Assembly (NCBI GenBank): GCA_964247975.1
Contig: CAXTWH010000025.1
Location: forward strand, 16,580 to 80,579
DNA from: KBS-96 sp964247975
GTDB taxonomy: Bacteria; Acidobacteriota; Terriglobia; Bryobacterales; Bryobacteraceae
DNA: 64,000 nt
Direction: 5' to 3'
Position numbers and translations under genes: made by a program. The notes beneath the pieces were generated by a model, which worked only from the letters and a program-made list of their open reading frames with translations, had not been told where the DNA came from and searched no databases. Positions 1 through 8,602 of the stretch are shown here, piece after piece. Position 1 is the first letter of the stretch, and each line of letters opens with the position of its first letter.

Positions 1-298
1 GGCGCGGTCACCACCAAATCGTAATCACCAGGATTGTTTTCTTATCCGACAGAAAGTGAGGAAGAACCAAAAGTTTGATGTCAATCACTGGATCAGCAGG
101 TTTCTAAAATAAATTCTACTGTCACTCCTCATTCCGCCAGGCCGGGAAACCGCAGTGAGCTTTGGAATAACTCCGAAGCTGTTGGGTTATGACTTCTGCG
201 ACGTAACATCACCGGTGGAAACGACTGGCGCTACTGTTGCAAAGCCAGTACTTCCTGTTTGCGCCCACTCTGATACAGCTCATTAACCGGAGCGCATT
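1..298. other. Intergenic, nothing recognised
   Basis: No reading frame with family resemblance, repeat or RNA gene was recognised here. The last bases carry the weak purine-rich leader (GGAGCG) of the glycosyltransferase gene that starts at 299. Confidence 0.5.
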
Positions 299-1611
299 AT
301 GAATCGTATTCTGGTCTGTGCGAGTCCCGCGCCGGGGCATGTCAACCCGATGCTTACCATTGCCTCCTCACTAGCCGAACGCGGATACGACATTACTTTT
401 ACGACATCGGACGTTTTCCAGCTTCTGCTCGAAGCCGCTGGACTGCGGTTTGTGCCGCTGCTCGGCAAAGCCAACTTCGATTACCGGACTATAAATCATT
501 TCTCCGACCGGCGGCGAACACCAGTGGGATTACCGCGCCTAATTCACGATTTTCAACATATTTTTTCTGATTCCATTCCCGACCAGTATCAAACGATCAA
601 AAGTGTACTGGAACGCTCGCCCGTTGACCTGATCCTAACGGACACAACTTTTCTGGGCACGTTTCCGCTGCTTCTCGATACCACTCGCGAGCGACCGCCG
701 GTTGTGAGCTGCGGCATCACCGTGTTATTCCTCACCAGCCGGGATCGTCCGCCCGTGGGATCGCCTTCCCGCCCAGGAGAAGAAGCGCGCGATTACCTTC
801 AGGAGCATCGTGATTTCCAGGCGGCTTTTCGACCTGCTGATGAATATCTGGAAAAAGTGCTCGCCGGCTTGCAGGTTCCGCCACCCCGTTCGTTCTTTCT
901 GGATGCCTTGCATGCCCTACCGGATCGCTATCTACAACTCACAGGCGATTGTTTTGAATTTCCCTGCACCGACATGCCGCATAAGATTCGCTTCGCGGGT
1001 CCTGTCAGCCCAAAACTATCGACCGGATGGCAAAAGCCGGCATGGTGGAATACGCTCGACTCGGGCAGACCAGTTGTTTTAGTCACCCAGGGCACCATTG
1101 CCAACCTCGATCTTAGCCAGTTACTCGAACCCACTCTCCAAGCTCTAGCAGGCGAGGAGATAACAGTTGCTGCTTCGCTTGGCACGACTGCGTTCAAACC
1201 ACTCTCTATACCGATACCGCCCAATGCCCGAATCGTTCTATTCGTTCCCTTTGATCAACTCAGCCGAAGGTAGAGCTATTTGTTACGAATGGCGGTTACG
1301 GTTCCGTCAATCAAGCGTTGCAACACGGCGTGCCAATGGTCGTAGCAGGCACAACCGAAGACAAGTCCTTTGTGGCAGCCCGGGTCGCCTGGACAGGCAG
1401 CGGCCTGAATCTGCAAACCGAACGTCCCACGCCAGACCAGATTCGTTCCGCCGTTCGAAGGGTTCTTACGAACAACTCATTCCGGACTAATGCGCGCCGG
1501 ATTTCCGAGAACTTTCAGCAATACCAGGCGTTGGATTTCATCGCGGCAGAAATCGAAGAACAGATCCGCCTGGCGCTGGAATGCAAGATACTGCAACCGT
1601 CATTAGGCTGA
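299..1611 (+). pseudogene. UGT/MGT-family glycosyltransferase, frameshifted
   Basis: A GT1-family (macrolide/UDP-glycosyltransferase type) enzyme that would move a sugar from an activated donor to a small acceptor. The N-terminal part (299-1273) has the family's opening with the likely catalytic His (SPAPGHVNPM). It runs to VPFDQL and then hits TAG at 1271-1273. The rest continues in another frame: from 1264 one reads PKVELFVTNGGYGSVNQAL, the donor-binding motif, then HGVPMVVAGTTEDK to a stop at 1609-1611. Only two bases (AG, 1262-1263) stand where a codon is expected, so loss of one base explains the break. Total coding length is about 437 codons, normal for the family. The frameshift lies just ahead of the donor-binding motif, so the 324-residue product should be inactive. 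A sequencing error is the alternative. Confidence 0.88.
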
Positions 1612-1937
1612 CAGTGAAAAACGATGTCGGGGATTAGCGAAGCGACATGCTGGGTGACGCCGTTAAGTCAGGTCCGGTGGCGGCGTGATGGCGTGATAAT
1701 GTGTCGCTTTACAGCATAGGGCACTCGCTGGAGCTGATTTGCAATGGGTTTTCCCTCTCTCAACTGCCGGGCGGCACTGCAACAAGTGCGAGACCTGCTG
1801 AACGCATTTGGAAAACAGACAGGCTCTGCTGTATGCGCTCCGCTCGGCGCATCTGATAGAAATGAGCTAACATCCCACGGCATAGATAAGTTGGGCTGAT
1901 ATGGCCGACTCTCGGCTATACCATGCTTCTGCTGATG
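1612..1937. other. Intergenic, nothing firm
   Basis: No supported gene. A short plus-strand stretch near 1700 reads YSIGHSLE, loosely like the start of DUF488 proteins, but it runs into stops and is too short to call. Confidence 0.4.
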
Positions 1938-2473
1938 CTAATTCTTGAGGATAGTTCTAAACTTTTCGCGAGCACGGCCTAGGCGCGACATGACTGTTCC
2001 CACTGCACAATGCAGTACTTCGGCTATCTCCCTATAACTGAGACCCTCAAATTCGCGCAGCACCAGGACTTCGCGGTAAAGGACGGGCAAGCTCGCCAGC
2101 GCTGCCCGTACCTGCTGACTTTCCGTCTGCCGGAGGAGTATCGTCTCGGGGTCATCTCCACGCTCCTGACGCCAAGCGGATTCGGGCGTTTCTTCGCATC
2201 GATTTCTGTTGTGGTAGCACGCACGGAACACTTGCGGAGGTGGTTGAGAAACAAGTTTCGCAGGATGGTGAACAGCCAGGTTTTCAGATAGCTTTCTGGT
2301 CGCAGGCGTGCTTCGGCCTGTAGCGCTCGCAGGCAAATGTCCTGAACTAGATCCTCGTCTTTGGCGTGTGAGTGGGTCAGCACGAGCGCATAGCAGGAGA
2401 GCGCGTCTAAGTGCTCCAGCAGCGCCGGGCCAACTACAGGGTGGGCCGCCAGCGGCGGTTTACAAAGTGACAT
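1938..2473 (-). pseudogene. ECF RNA polymerase sigma factor, frameshifted
   Basis: Two adjacent minus-strand frames together make one sigma-70 family ECF factor. The N-terminal frame (from 2473) carries region 2: EDLVQDICLRAL, then SYLKTWLFTILRNLFLNHLRK. The C-terminal frame (ending 1938) carries region 4: ALASLPVLYREVLVLREFEG, LSYREIAEVLHCAVGTVMSR. Both lie in order and full-length, but the frames differ by one base. The switch falls in the poorly conserved linker, roughly 2185-2230. No anti-sigma gene is adjacent. Single-base loss or gain in the genome is more likely than programmed frameshifting, since no slippery sequence was apparent; a base-calling error is possible. Confidence 0.85.
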
Positions 2474-2911
2474 GGAAGATGAGTTGAGGAAACGTGTTCA
2501 CGATTTGACTCCATCGCGCGACATAGACCAAGCGCTGCAACCAGGGACAGCCCATGCTGAAAGCAGCCGGATAACTTTTGGCTCTGTTCCAGCACAGCCT
2601 CAAACAGAAAGATCGAGCGGGTTGGCATCGCACAAACAGGGGCATGAATTTCTCTTTCCTTGCTGAATCGGCAAATCGTTACTGCTCACTCCCAGATAAT
2701 AAGTTGAAACTCGATGACGGCGTCGCAACCTCCTGCTCTGAGCGTAGAGACAATTTTTTCGCCGGACTAGAAAATGTCGACCAACGGAAAGCAGTTTGCG
2801 ACGAAGTAAAACTTTGGAGCGACTAAGTGCGTTGCCAAAGCTGCTTTTGCTTCAATCACGCACCTTCTACAGCCGCTCCTTCTACCCGCAGCAAATGGTG
2901 ACTCCCTCTGT
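2474..2911. other. Intergenic, nothing recognised
   Basis: Spacer between the broken sigma gene and the isonitrile hydratase-like gene. The short open frames show no family resemblance or ribosome binding site. It may hold the old promoter of the sigma gene. Confidence 0.4.
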
Positions 2912-3622
2912 TTATTCAACAGAATGGAGAGCGATGCCCCATTGGCGGGCAAAGCGGCGGGCCTGAGCTTCTCGCGACTCTTTCACAGATTCGTACCGCG
3001 TGAAAAACGCCTTCACAACATCCGGCGGTGCTGTTTCGGGCGTTCCGCTATGAAAAGGCGGATCGGGAGCGTACTCAATGCCGAGTTGGATTTCCTCCGC
3101 CACGCGCTGTCCGCGCAACATCGCGGCCACGGTCAATGCGCCATCCAGACCGGCTGTTACTCCGGCAGTGCTGATGAGCTTGCCATCCACCACCACGCGA
3201 GACTTCACCGGTATCGCGCCGTAGTAGGGCAATAGATCCCAAGACGCCCAATGGGTAGTCGCGCGACGGCCACGCAGGATACCGGCAGCTCCGCATAACA
3301 ATGCCCCAGTGCAGACCGACAATACATACTGTTTGGACTCAACCTGTTTTCTAATAAACGCGAGAACCTCTTTATCCTCCATTAACGCTTGTTGTCCTAA
3401 ACCGCCGCTCACCACCAATAGATCAAGCGGAGGGGAATCGACGATCCTCATTTCCGGCGTCAGAATGAGACCTTTCACGTCACGAACCGGACCTCTGCCT
3501 TTCGAAATCACATGCACAGCCGAATCCGGAATGCGTGACAGCACTTCAAACGGGCCAGTAAAATCAATCTGGTCCTGTTGTGGAAACACCAGGCATCCAA
3601 TAGTTAAATGCGACTTGTTCAT
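2912..3622 (-). CDS. DJ-1/PfpI family protein, isonitrile hydratase-like
   Basis: A 236-residue class I glutamine amidotransferase-like fold protein. The start MNKSHLTIGCLVFPQQDQID and the nucleophile elbow SVCTGALLCGAAG, with the conserved Cys, match the isonitrile hydratase (InhA) branch of the DJ-1/PfpI superfamily, which converts isonitriles to N-formamides. The later TTHWASWDLL and STAGVTAGLDGAL blocks are typical of this branch. ATG at 3622 is preceded by AAAGGAA eight bases upstream. It lies downstream of a same-strand GlxA-like regulator whose sensor domain is homologous, which suggests regulation by it. Substrate is inferred from family only; many relatives are uncharacterised. Confidence 0.8.
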   Translation of the reverse strand: MNKSHLTIGCLVFPQQDQIDFTGPFEVLSRIPDSAVHVISKGRGPVRDVKGLILTPEMRIVDSPPLDLLVVSGGLGQQALMEDKEVLAFIRKQVESKQYVLSVCTGALLCGAAGILRGRRATTHWASWDLLPYYGAIPVKSRVVVDGKLISTAGVTAGLDGALTVAAMLRGQRVAEEIQLGIEYAPDPPFHSGTPETAPPDVVKAFFTRYESVKESREAQARRFARQWGIALHSVE

Positions 3623-3856
3623 TGGCTTTATTCCTTTAGGGAAGGAGAGTTAAGCAGCGCAGCAGGTGAACTCTTTCCCTGAAATGTTCGCCCCGGTAGA
3701 GTAATAGCCGAAGCCGCCATTTGCTCGACAAACATCCGTCGAGATAGTGGAAAATCTGAATTTTTGATAATGTCCGCTCCTATCTTCTTTGCCGGTGAAC
3801 GGCAACCACTGAGTTGATTATGGTGCTGAAGAGCGAGCCTCAGTAAGAGCGCGAGC

Positions 3857-3882
3857 GGACGAAGAACCCACGATTGCTGCCG
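3857..3882 (-). repeat. Dispersed 25-bp motif, copy A
   Basis: Minus-strand copy of a motif with core AATCGTGGG(T/A)TCTT(T/C)GTCC preceded by GGCAG(C/T). It lies in the spacer between the GlxA-like regulator's stop and the isonitrile hydratase-like gene. Two near-identical copies are at 6366-6390 and 8371-8396. Confidence 0.75.
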
Positions 3883-3891
3883 ACGTTTTTT

Positions 3892-4938
3892 CTAAGACTG
3901 TGGCGGCAGTAATCCGAACGAGGCGCGGTACTGCCCGGGCGTTACACCCAGGCGACGGTCAAACACGCGGCGAAGGACTTCCGCGCTTTGAAATCCGACA
4001 CTGTCGGCAATGGTTTCTATGGTCTGCGTGCTTCTTTCGAGCTGCCGCCGTGCTGCTTCCAAGCGCAGGTCCTCAATGTGCCGCGCCGGTGTGGCGCCCG
4101 CCTCCTGCAGAAAGACGCGCGCGAAGTGGCGAGGGCTCATCGCCGCACGCCGGGCCATAGAGTGGATTGAAAGATCGCTGCGAAGATGGTCGGGCAACCA
4201 GGCTAGCAGGTCGCCAAGCGTCTGATTTTCACTCTTCTGGGCCGATAAAGTTGCGCTGAACTGCGATTGTCCACCGGGACGACGCAGAAACACGACCAAC
4301 ATCTGGGCTATTTCCAAAGCCAGAGAACTACCGAGATCTTCTTCCACCAGAGCTAGCGCTAAATCGATACCTGCCGTTACCCCGGCGGAGGTGTAACAGT
4401 TCGCATCTCGAACATAAATCGGATCGGGGTCAACTCTCACCTGCGGGTAATCTCGCGCGAGTTCGCGGCACCAGTTCCAGTGCGTCGTCACCCGGCGTCC
4501 ATTCAGCAATCCGGCTTCCGCCAGCACAAACGCGCCGGTGCAGACTGACCCGAAACGTCGCGCCCTTTGGCTGTTATCTCGCAACCAGTCGAGGAAAACA
4601 AGCTCGAACTGTCTTTCGCGGGCTCCCAATCCACCCGCTACGAGTAGGGTGTCAATGGGACCGCGTAGATCCGTATAAGTCCGATTCGCCAGCAGCGGCA
4701 GATGGGTGTGGCTGGTCACCTGGTGATCCTCCACCGCCGAAACCACATCAATTTGGTAGACCGGAGCATCACCGTGTAGCCGATTCGCATCACCAAATAC
4801 CTCAACAGGGCCATACACGTCCAGGGCACGAACGGGCGGCACCGCCACAAGCACGATATGGCGTGCTGATCGGGGAACGACTCCCTTAGCCGTGATCGTT
4901 TGAGGAGCATCTAATTCAGGGTTCTCGCGCCTAGTCAT
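3892..4938 (-). CDS. GlxA-like transcriptional regulator (DJ-1/PfpI + AraC)
   Basis: A 348-residue regulator with an N-terminal DJ-1/PfpI-like domain (about residues 25-215) and a C-terminal AraC/XylS DNA-binding domain (about 245-345). The sensor half has the pseudo-active-site elbow FGSVCTGAFVLAEAG and TTHWNWCREL. The DNA-binding half shows both helix-turn-helix units: MARRAAMSPRHFARVF and IADSVGFQSAEVLRRVF, ending LGVTPGQYRASFG. Members include GlxA, ArgR and CdhR of Pseudomonas. It precedes the isonitrile hydratase-like gene by 270 bases on the same strand, so that gene is a reasonable target. The effector is unknown. Confidence 0.87.
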   Translation of the reverse strand: MTRRENPELDAPQTITAKGVVPRSARHIVLVAVPPVRALDVYGPVEVFGDANRLHGDAPVYQIDVVSAVEDHQVTSHTHLPLLANRTYTDLRGPIDTLLVAGGLGARERQFELVFLDWLRDNSQRARRFGSVCTGAFVLAEAGLLNGRRVTTHWNWCRELARDYPQVRVDPDPIYVRDANCYTSAGVTAGIDLALALVEEDLGSSLALEIAQMLVVFLRRPGGQSQFSATLSAQKSENQTLGDLLAWLPDHLRSDLSIHSMARRAAMSPRHFARVFLQEAGATPARHIEDLRLEAARRQLERSTQTIETIADSVGFQSAEVLRRVFDRRLGVTPGQYRASFGLLPPQS

Positions 4939-4984
4939 AGCATTTACATTGCAATTTTTATCCTTGCACTCGTCACTTCCGTAT

Positions 4985-5003
4985 CAGATCTTTTTTAGAT
5001 CTG
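4985..5003. promoter_or_regulatory. Palindrome upstream of the GlxA-like gene
   Basis: CAGATCT and AGATCTG form perfect 7-base arms around five T residues, 47-65 bases upstream of the regulator's ATG. The position fits an operator, perhaps for autoregulation, but there is no direct support. Confidence 0.3.
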
Positions 5004-5235
5004 CCGGGCAGAACTTCCTTTGTCGATCACAGTTCCAGCTTACGCTCCGGAAATGGATCAAGAGATGGCGGCAGCCTTTGACGCCTTTATGATCCAATTG
5101 CTGAGGAGAAGGGCGAAAGCCGAATCTCGATGGAGCATTGTGCGATTGCTCTGGTGGATAACGAAGAAAAACCGGCTCGCTGCAAGCAGAGATTCTCGGC
5201 CGGTTACCAGCAGCCGAGTGGTGGCGTGTTCGCGT

Positions 5236-6303
5236 CTACACCCCCGCATAGATCAGAGTGGTGAAGACGGACGGCTGGATAAGATCCTTCCCCCATTTTT
5301 CATCGTAAGCAGCCGTGGGCTTCGCGGCGATAATTTCGTCCAACGAGCGACCCTGTCGTTTCAGTTGGGCCACCCTATCGCGTGTGCTGACGAGCATCTC
5401 GTAGAAGGCAGTCAGTTGAGTCTTATCGCCTACAGGACCATGGCCGGGGACGATGAGAGTGTCGCCGTCGGCGAATTTGAGATTACGCTCGGCTGCCGCG
5501 ATCATGCCGTTGATGTTCCCGCCGGTGGAGTAGTCGATAAACGGGTAGCGGCCATTGAACCATGTATCGCCTACATGCAGAATGTTGGCTTCAGTGAAGT
5601 GCACTGAGATGTCGGTGTCGGTGTGGGCTGGATCGTAGTGGCGAAGTTCAATGGATTCGCCGTTGACGGATATAGTTTTCTCGGTCGCGAATACATCTGC
5701 GGGAACTGCGCCGTTAGGAGCAGCCGGAAACTTCGTTTGAAAAGCGGCTATCTCTTGCGGCGTGCTGAGGCGACTTCGTGTATTTTCGTGAGCCACGATG
5801 GTGGCACCCCCGGCGTGTATCCACTCATTTCCATCAGTGTGGTCAAAGTGCCAGTGCGTGTTGATCAGGTGCTGAATAGGACCATCGCCTTGGGCGGCGA
5901 GGGCATCCAGGATGTGCGGCTTGGCGGTCGAAAAACCGGTGTCCACGAGCAGCTTTCCTTGCGCACCCGAAAGCACCCCGATGTTGCTTCCGGAGCCCAT
6001 AAGCACGCTGACGTTGCGGCGCAAAGCCTGGTGGGTAATCTTAGCGGTGGCTCCGGCGGCCCTGCCCTTGACCAAGATGGCAGGCAGTTCCTGCGCCGTG
6101 GCTCCGCGCCGCCCAAGCAGTATTGCAGCAGACGCCGCACCACCAGCCGAGAGAAACGCGCGGCGAGAAACCGCGGATGCACCAGTTCGGGTTTTCCGGT
6201 TTTCAGGCGGTTTGACCGAAGCGTCCGCGAGATCACCAGGAACGGGCACGACCGTGGATGAAGAGGATGTTTGACTACCGTTATTGATTAAATTTTCTGA
6301 CAT
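5236..6303 (-). CDS. Tat-exported metallo-beta-lactamase-fold hydrolase
   Basis: A 355-residue MBL-fold enzyme. The N-terminus carries a twin-arginine signal, SRRAFLSAGGAASAAILLG (around residues 45-63), predicting export of a folded metalloenzyme. The metal motif is complete: THWHFDHTDGN, then AHENTR, the HYDPAHTDTDISVHF block, HVGDTWFNG and VPGHGPVGD. It resembles the MBL proteins annotated as SoxH/quinoprotein relay or class B-like hydrolases; the substrate cannot be told. ATG at 6303 has AGGAG eleven bases upstream. Copy B of the 25-bp motif lies about 60 bases ahead of the start. The gene looks intact, unlike its upstream neighbours. Confidence 0.85.
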   Translation of the reverse strand: MSENLINNGSQTSSSSTVVPVPGDLADASVKPPENRKTRTGASAVSRRAFLSAGGAASAAILLGRRGATAQELPAILVKGRAAGATAKITHQALRRNVSVLMGSGSNIGVLSGAQGKLLVDTGFSTAKPHILDALAAQGDGPIQHLINTHWHFDHTDGNEWIHAGGATIVAHENTRSRLSTPQEIAAFQTKFPAAPNGAVPADVFATEKTISVNGESIELRHYDPAHTDTDISVHFTEANILHVGDTWFNGRYPFIDYSTGGNINGMIAAAERNLKFADGDTLIVPGHGPVGDKTQLTAFYEMLVSTRDRVAQLKRQGRSLDEIIAAKPTAAYDEKWGKDLIQPSVFTTLIYAGV

Positions 6304-6365
6304 GGATTTTTCTACTCCTGCACAAGTAGATGAAACAAGCCTCCTGCTTTGCAGGGATGAAAAAA

Positions 6366-6390
6366 GGACAAAGATCCCACGATTGCTGCC
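6366..6390 (-). repeat. Dispersed 25-bp motif, copy B
   Basis: Second copy of the motif, differing from copy A at two positions in the core. It occupies the spacer between the nitronate monooxygenase remnant and the MBL hydrolase, about 63 bases upstream of the hydrolase ATG. Confidence 0.75.
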
Positions 6391-6393
6391 ATT

Positions 6394-7197
6394 CTAGACA
6401 TCTTTCCGTGCTTCTGCTGATTTACTCAGCCTGCTTAGAACAGCATCCGTTCGGGAAATGAAACGCCGGAAAAATCTTTCGGTACGGCCGTTACGATTCA
6501 GTTTTGCGCTTTGCCCTGCCCAACACGTCATCCACTCCGATCTGTGTTGCATCGCGGCGGGTAGCGCAGCAGTGTGATTGAGAGAGTGCTGCGCCGGAAA
6601 CAGTAGCGGGCTTTCCGTTTCATTCGTCAATTCATCCAGCAGCCTGTTGCTGAAGGCCCGAGCCATTCGTCCGGTAAACACCGTTGTCAGCATGGTGTTC
6701 GCCGCGGCATCCGACAGCAGAACGGCCCGGTACGCATCATTCGCGCCCGAATCAGCACATGCCAGGAACGCTGTACCGATCTGAACAGCGTCAGCGCCCA
6801 GGGCCAGGGCTGCCGCAATACCGCCTGCTGCAATAGCAGGTACTCCTGCCGCATCCACCACCTGCGGAATCAGCGACAAGCTTCTGGTGAGTGACTCCTT
6901 GGGACTAGGCAAGAATGAACCACGATGACCGCCGCCCTCAAACTCGGAAATAACCACTATGTCAGTTCCTGCTTGGGCCAACACTTTAGCCTCTTCCGGT
7001 GTTGTTGCCGTGCTTATCGTCGTGATCGCTCCCAACGAGCCCAGTCTTCCTAAATCTGAGACCGTTGCTGCCTGTTGCTGAAAGGGCAATCCGCCAAACG
7101 GAGCTAGAACCACAGGGTACTCAATACTGAGTTTTCGGGTTACTCTGGTTGAGGTCCGGGACGGACCACTACCACCTGCCTGCATGCGCTCCGCCAT
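6394..7197 (-). pseudogene. Nitronate monooxygenase/2-nitropropane dioxygenase, internal deletion
   Basis: An FMN-dependent TIM-barrel enzyme of the nitronate monooxygenase family. The ends match the family: YPVVLAPFGG and LGRLGSLGA near the start; ISTATTPEEAKVLAQAGTD, EFEGGGHRGSF, AAGGIAAALALGADAVQIGT and TGRMARAFSNRL later. In full-length members about 90-100 residues separate the GSLGA strand from the STATT strand. Here they are joined directly at residues 56-61 (near base 7020) with the frame kept. The product has 267 residues instead of about 330-360 and lacks several barrel strands. I read this as an in-frame deletion making a non-functional remnant, although the frame is open. Its start overlaps the ancestral tail of the SDR gene by 29 bases. 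Confidence 0.72.
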
Positions 7198-7885
7198 CCA
7201 GATGAATCACTTCACAAGTTACGAACGCAGCACGCTCTAAATAAAGCAACAGATCCGCCTATTCACTCACTTCGGCCATCCGCCGCATCGGACTCAATCC
7301 CTTCAAAAACGGATGTGCCTCTTCCGAATGCATGGGCGTTTTAACAACGCTGGGCGCAATGGCATTGCAACGGATTCCCTCCGGTGCGAACTCAATAGCC
7401 GACGCGCGCATAACAGATTCTAGACCGCCTTTAGTCAGATCCGTGAGGGCAGCCGGCACTCCGGCTATAAGTTGAGCGGCGAGTGAGGTTGTGATGTTCA
7501 CGACGTGTCCGGCTTTTTGGATCCGCATCTGTTCCATCGCGAGCTGCGATACGTGAAAGAAGCCCGAAAGGTTCGTTTGGATTGCTACCTTGAAATCCTG
7601 AGGCGTGTAGCTGGTGAAAGACTTAGGAAGGAAAACGCCCGCATTGTTCACCAGCAGGTCCACGCCTCTAAAGTTCTGAACGGCTGCCTGAACGACTCGT
7701 TGTGCCGTTTCGCGCAAAGCGATATCCCCATCAATAAGCTGCAACTCAGGCGTGCTCTTCAGACCTCCTGCGGAAGTAATCTGGCGGGAGTTCGCGACCA
7801 CCTGGCAGCCTTCCCCCAACAACCGCTGGGTAATTTCAAGGCCGATGCCCTGCGATGCGCCGGTCACAATCGCTGTACGCGGCAT
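7169..7885 (-). pseudogene. SDR oxidoreductase interrupted by an amber codon
   Basis: A short-chain dehydrogenase/reductase using NAD(P)H. It has the Rossmann motif TGASQGIG, the NNAG motif and CNAIAPSVVKTPM. At the active site the usual Tyr of YxxxK is replaced: the stretch reads AALTDLTKGGLES, so Lys is present but not Tyr. A TAG at 7259-7261 stops translation after MRRMAEVSE. The same frame then reads on for 30 codons as a normal SDR C-terminus (YLERAAFVTCEV, HLDGGAHAGRW) to a second TAG at 7169-7171. The gene thus carries a nonsense mutation, and possibly an active-site change. It follows the SnoaL-like gene by one base and overlaps the nitronate monooxygenase start, so the three formed one operon. 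Confidence 0.87.
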
Positions 7886-7886
7886 G

Positions 7887-8273
7887 TTAAAGCTTTTTTC
7901 CTGTTGTTGTCTCGTCTAGTTTGTTCTGCACCGCCATCACGGCCGGTAGGGGCCGCCACAATACGGTCATCTCCTTTATCAACCCTCCTTCGTTGAGGAG
8001 CCAGTAGTCCATACCGTCCAACTCGTATGGTCCGACCGTCACCCGAAAGAACTCAGACACATGCTGAGGACCCTGCATCGTTTCCAGAAAATCAAACTTG
8101 TCGACCAATCCCAGCAGAGCCTCAACGACGGGTCTGATCGCTGCCTTGCCTTGGAAAGGTTCGGCGGCGAGCGGGGTCTTGAGAACTATGTCGTCAGCCA
8201 TGTGAGTCAGCATGGCATCTAAATTTTTGCTTTTCATGGCATCGGTAAAATCATGAATATGCGTCAAATTCAT
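7887..8273 (-). CDS. SnoaL-like / NTF2-fold protein
   Basis: A 128-residue protein with the layout of nuclear transport factor 2-like (SnoaL) domains: N-terminal helix (NLTHIHDFTDAMKSKNLDAM), then DDIVLKTPL, EPFQGKAAIRPVVEALL and a beta-rich C-terminal half. Such proteins are small isomerases, dehydratases or ligand-binding domains; no catalytic residues can be assigned. ATG at 8273 has AGGAG seven bases upstream. It is the first gene of an operon whose other two members (SDR, nitronate monooxygenase) are broken, so it may have lost its context. Confidence 0.7.
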   Translation of the reverse strand: MNLTHIHDFTDAMKSKNLDAMLTHMADDIVLKTPLAAEPFQGKAAIRPVVEALLGLVDKFDFLETMQGPQHVSEFFRVTVGPYELDGMDYWLLNEGGLIKEMTVLWRPLPAVMAVQNKLDETTTGKKL

Positions 8274-8370
8274 TTAGTTGCTCCTGTTAAACAAAACTTT
8301 TTCTCAGCCGTATAAGCTGCCCTAGCTTTTATTTTCCTTCCACGCACACGCTCTTTGGAAGAGAGCGGAA

Positions 8371-8396
8371 GGACAAAGAACCCACGATTACTGCCG
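8371..8396 (-). repeat. Dispersed 25-bp motif, copy C
   Basis: Third copy of the motif, about 100 bases upstream of the SnoaL-like ATG. Similarity to copy A extends a little into a GAGCGG-rich flank. The rest of 8274-8602 holds no supported gene. Confidence 0.75.
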
Positions 8397-8602
8397 ATCA
8401 TGCAGCCTTCGCAGCCACAACAGACATGGAGGTTTTGATGCGAGAACATTATGTGCAGTAACCTTATGGCAGCATTGGAACTGAGGGAGGTCAGGAGCAT
8501 AGCTGTGAGCAGGGTTGATTGGCCGGAAAGGCGTAATCCGCCAGTGTCCCAGATATTTCACAACCTGCTCTCTCGCGCGACCAGGTTTGCTCTCCTTTAA
8601 AG

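Noticed and set aside
1700..1760. Plus-strand YSIGHSLE, like the start of DUF488 proteins
   Set aside because: Only about eight residues match before stops; chance is a sufficient explanation.
5020..5607. 195-codon plus-strand frame
   Set aside because: Mostly antisense to the MBL hydrolase and without family features.
8270..8500. 76-codon minus-strand frame covering motif copy C
   Set aside because: No ribosome binding site or recognisable domain, and it includes the repeated spacer motif.
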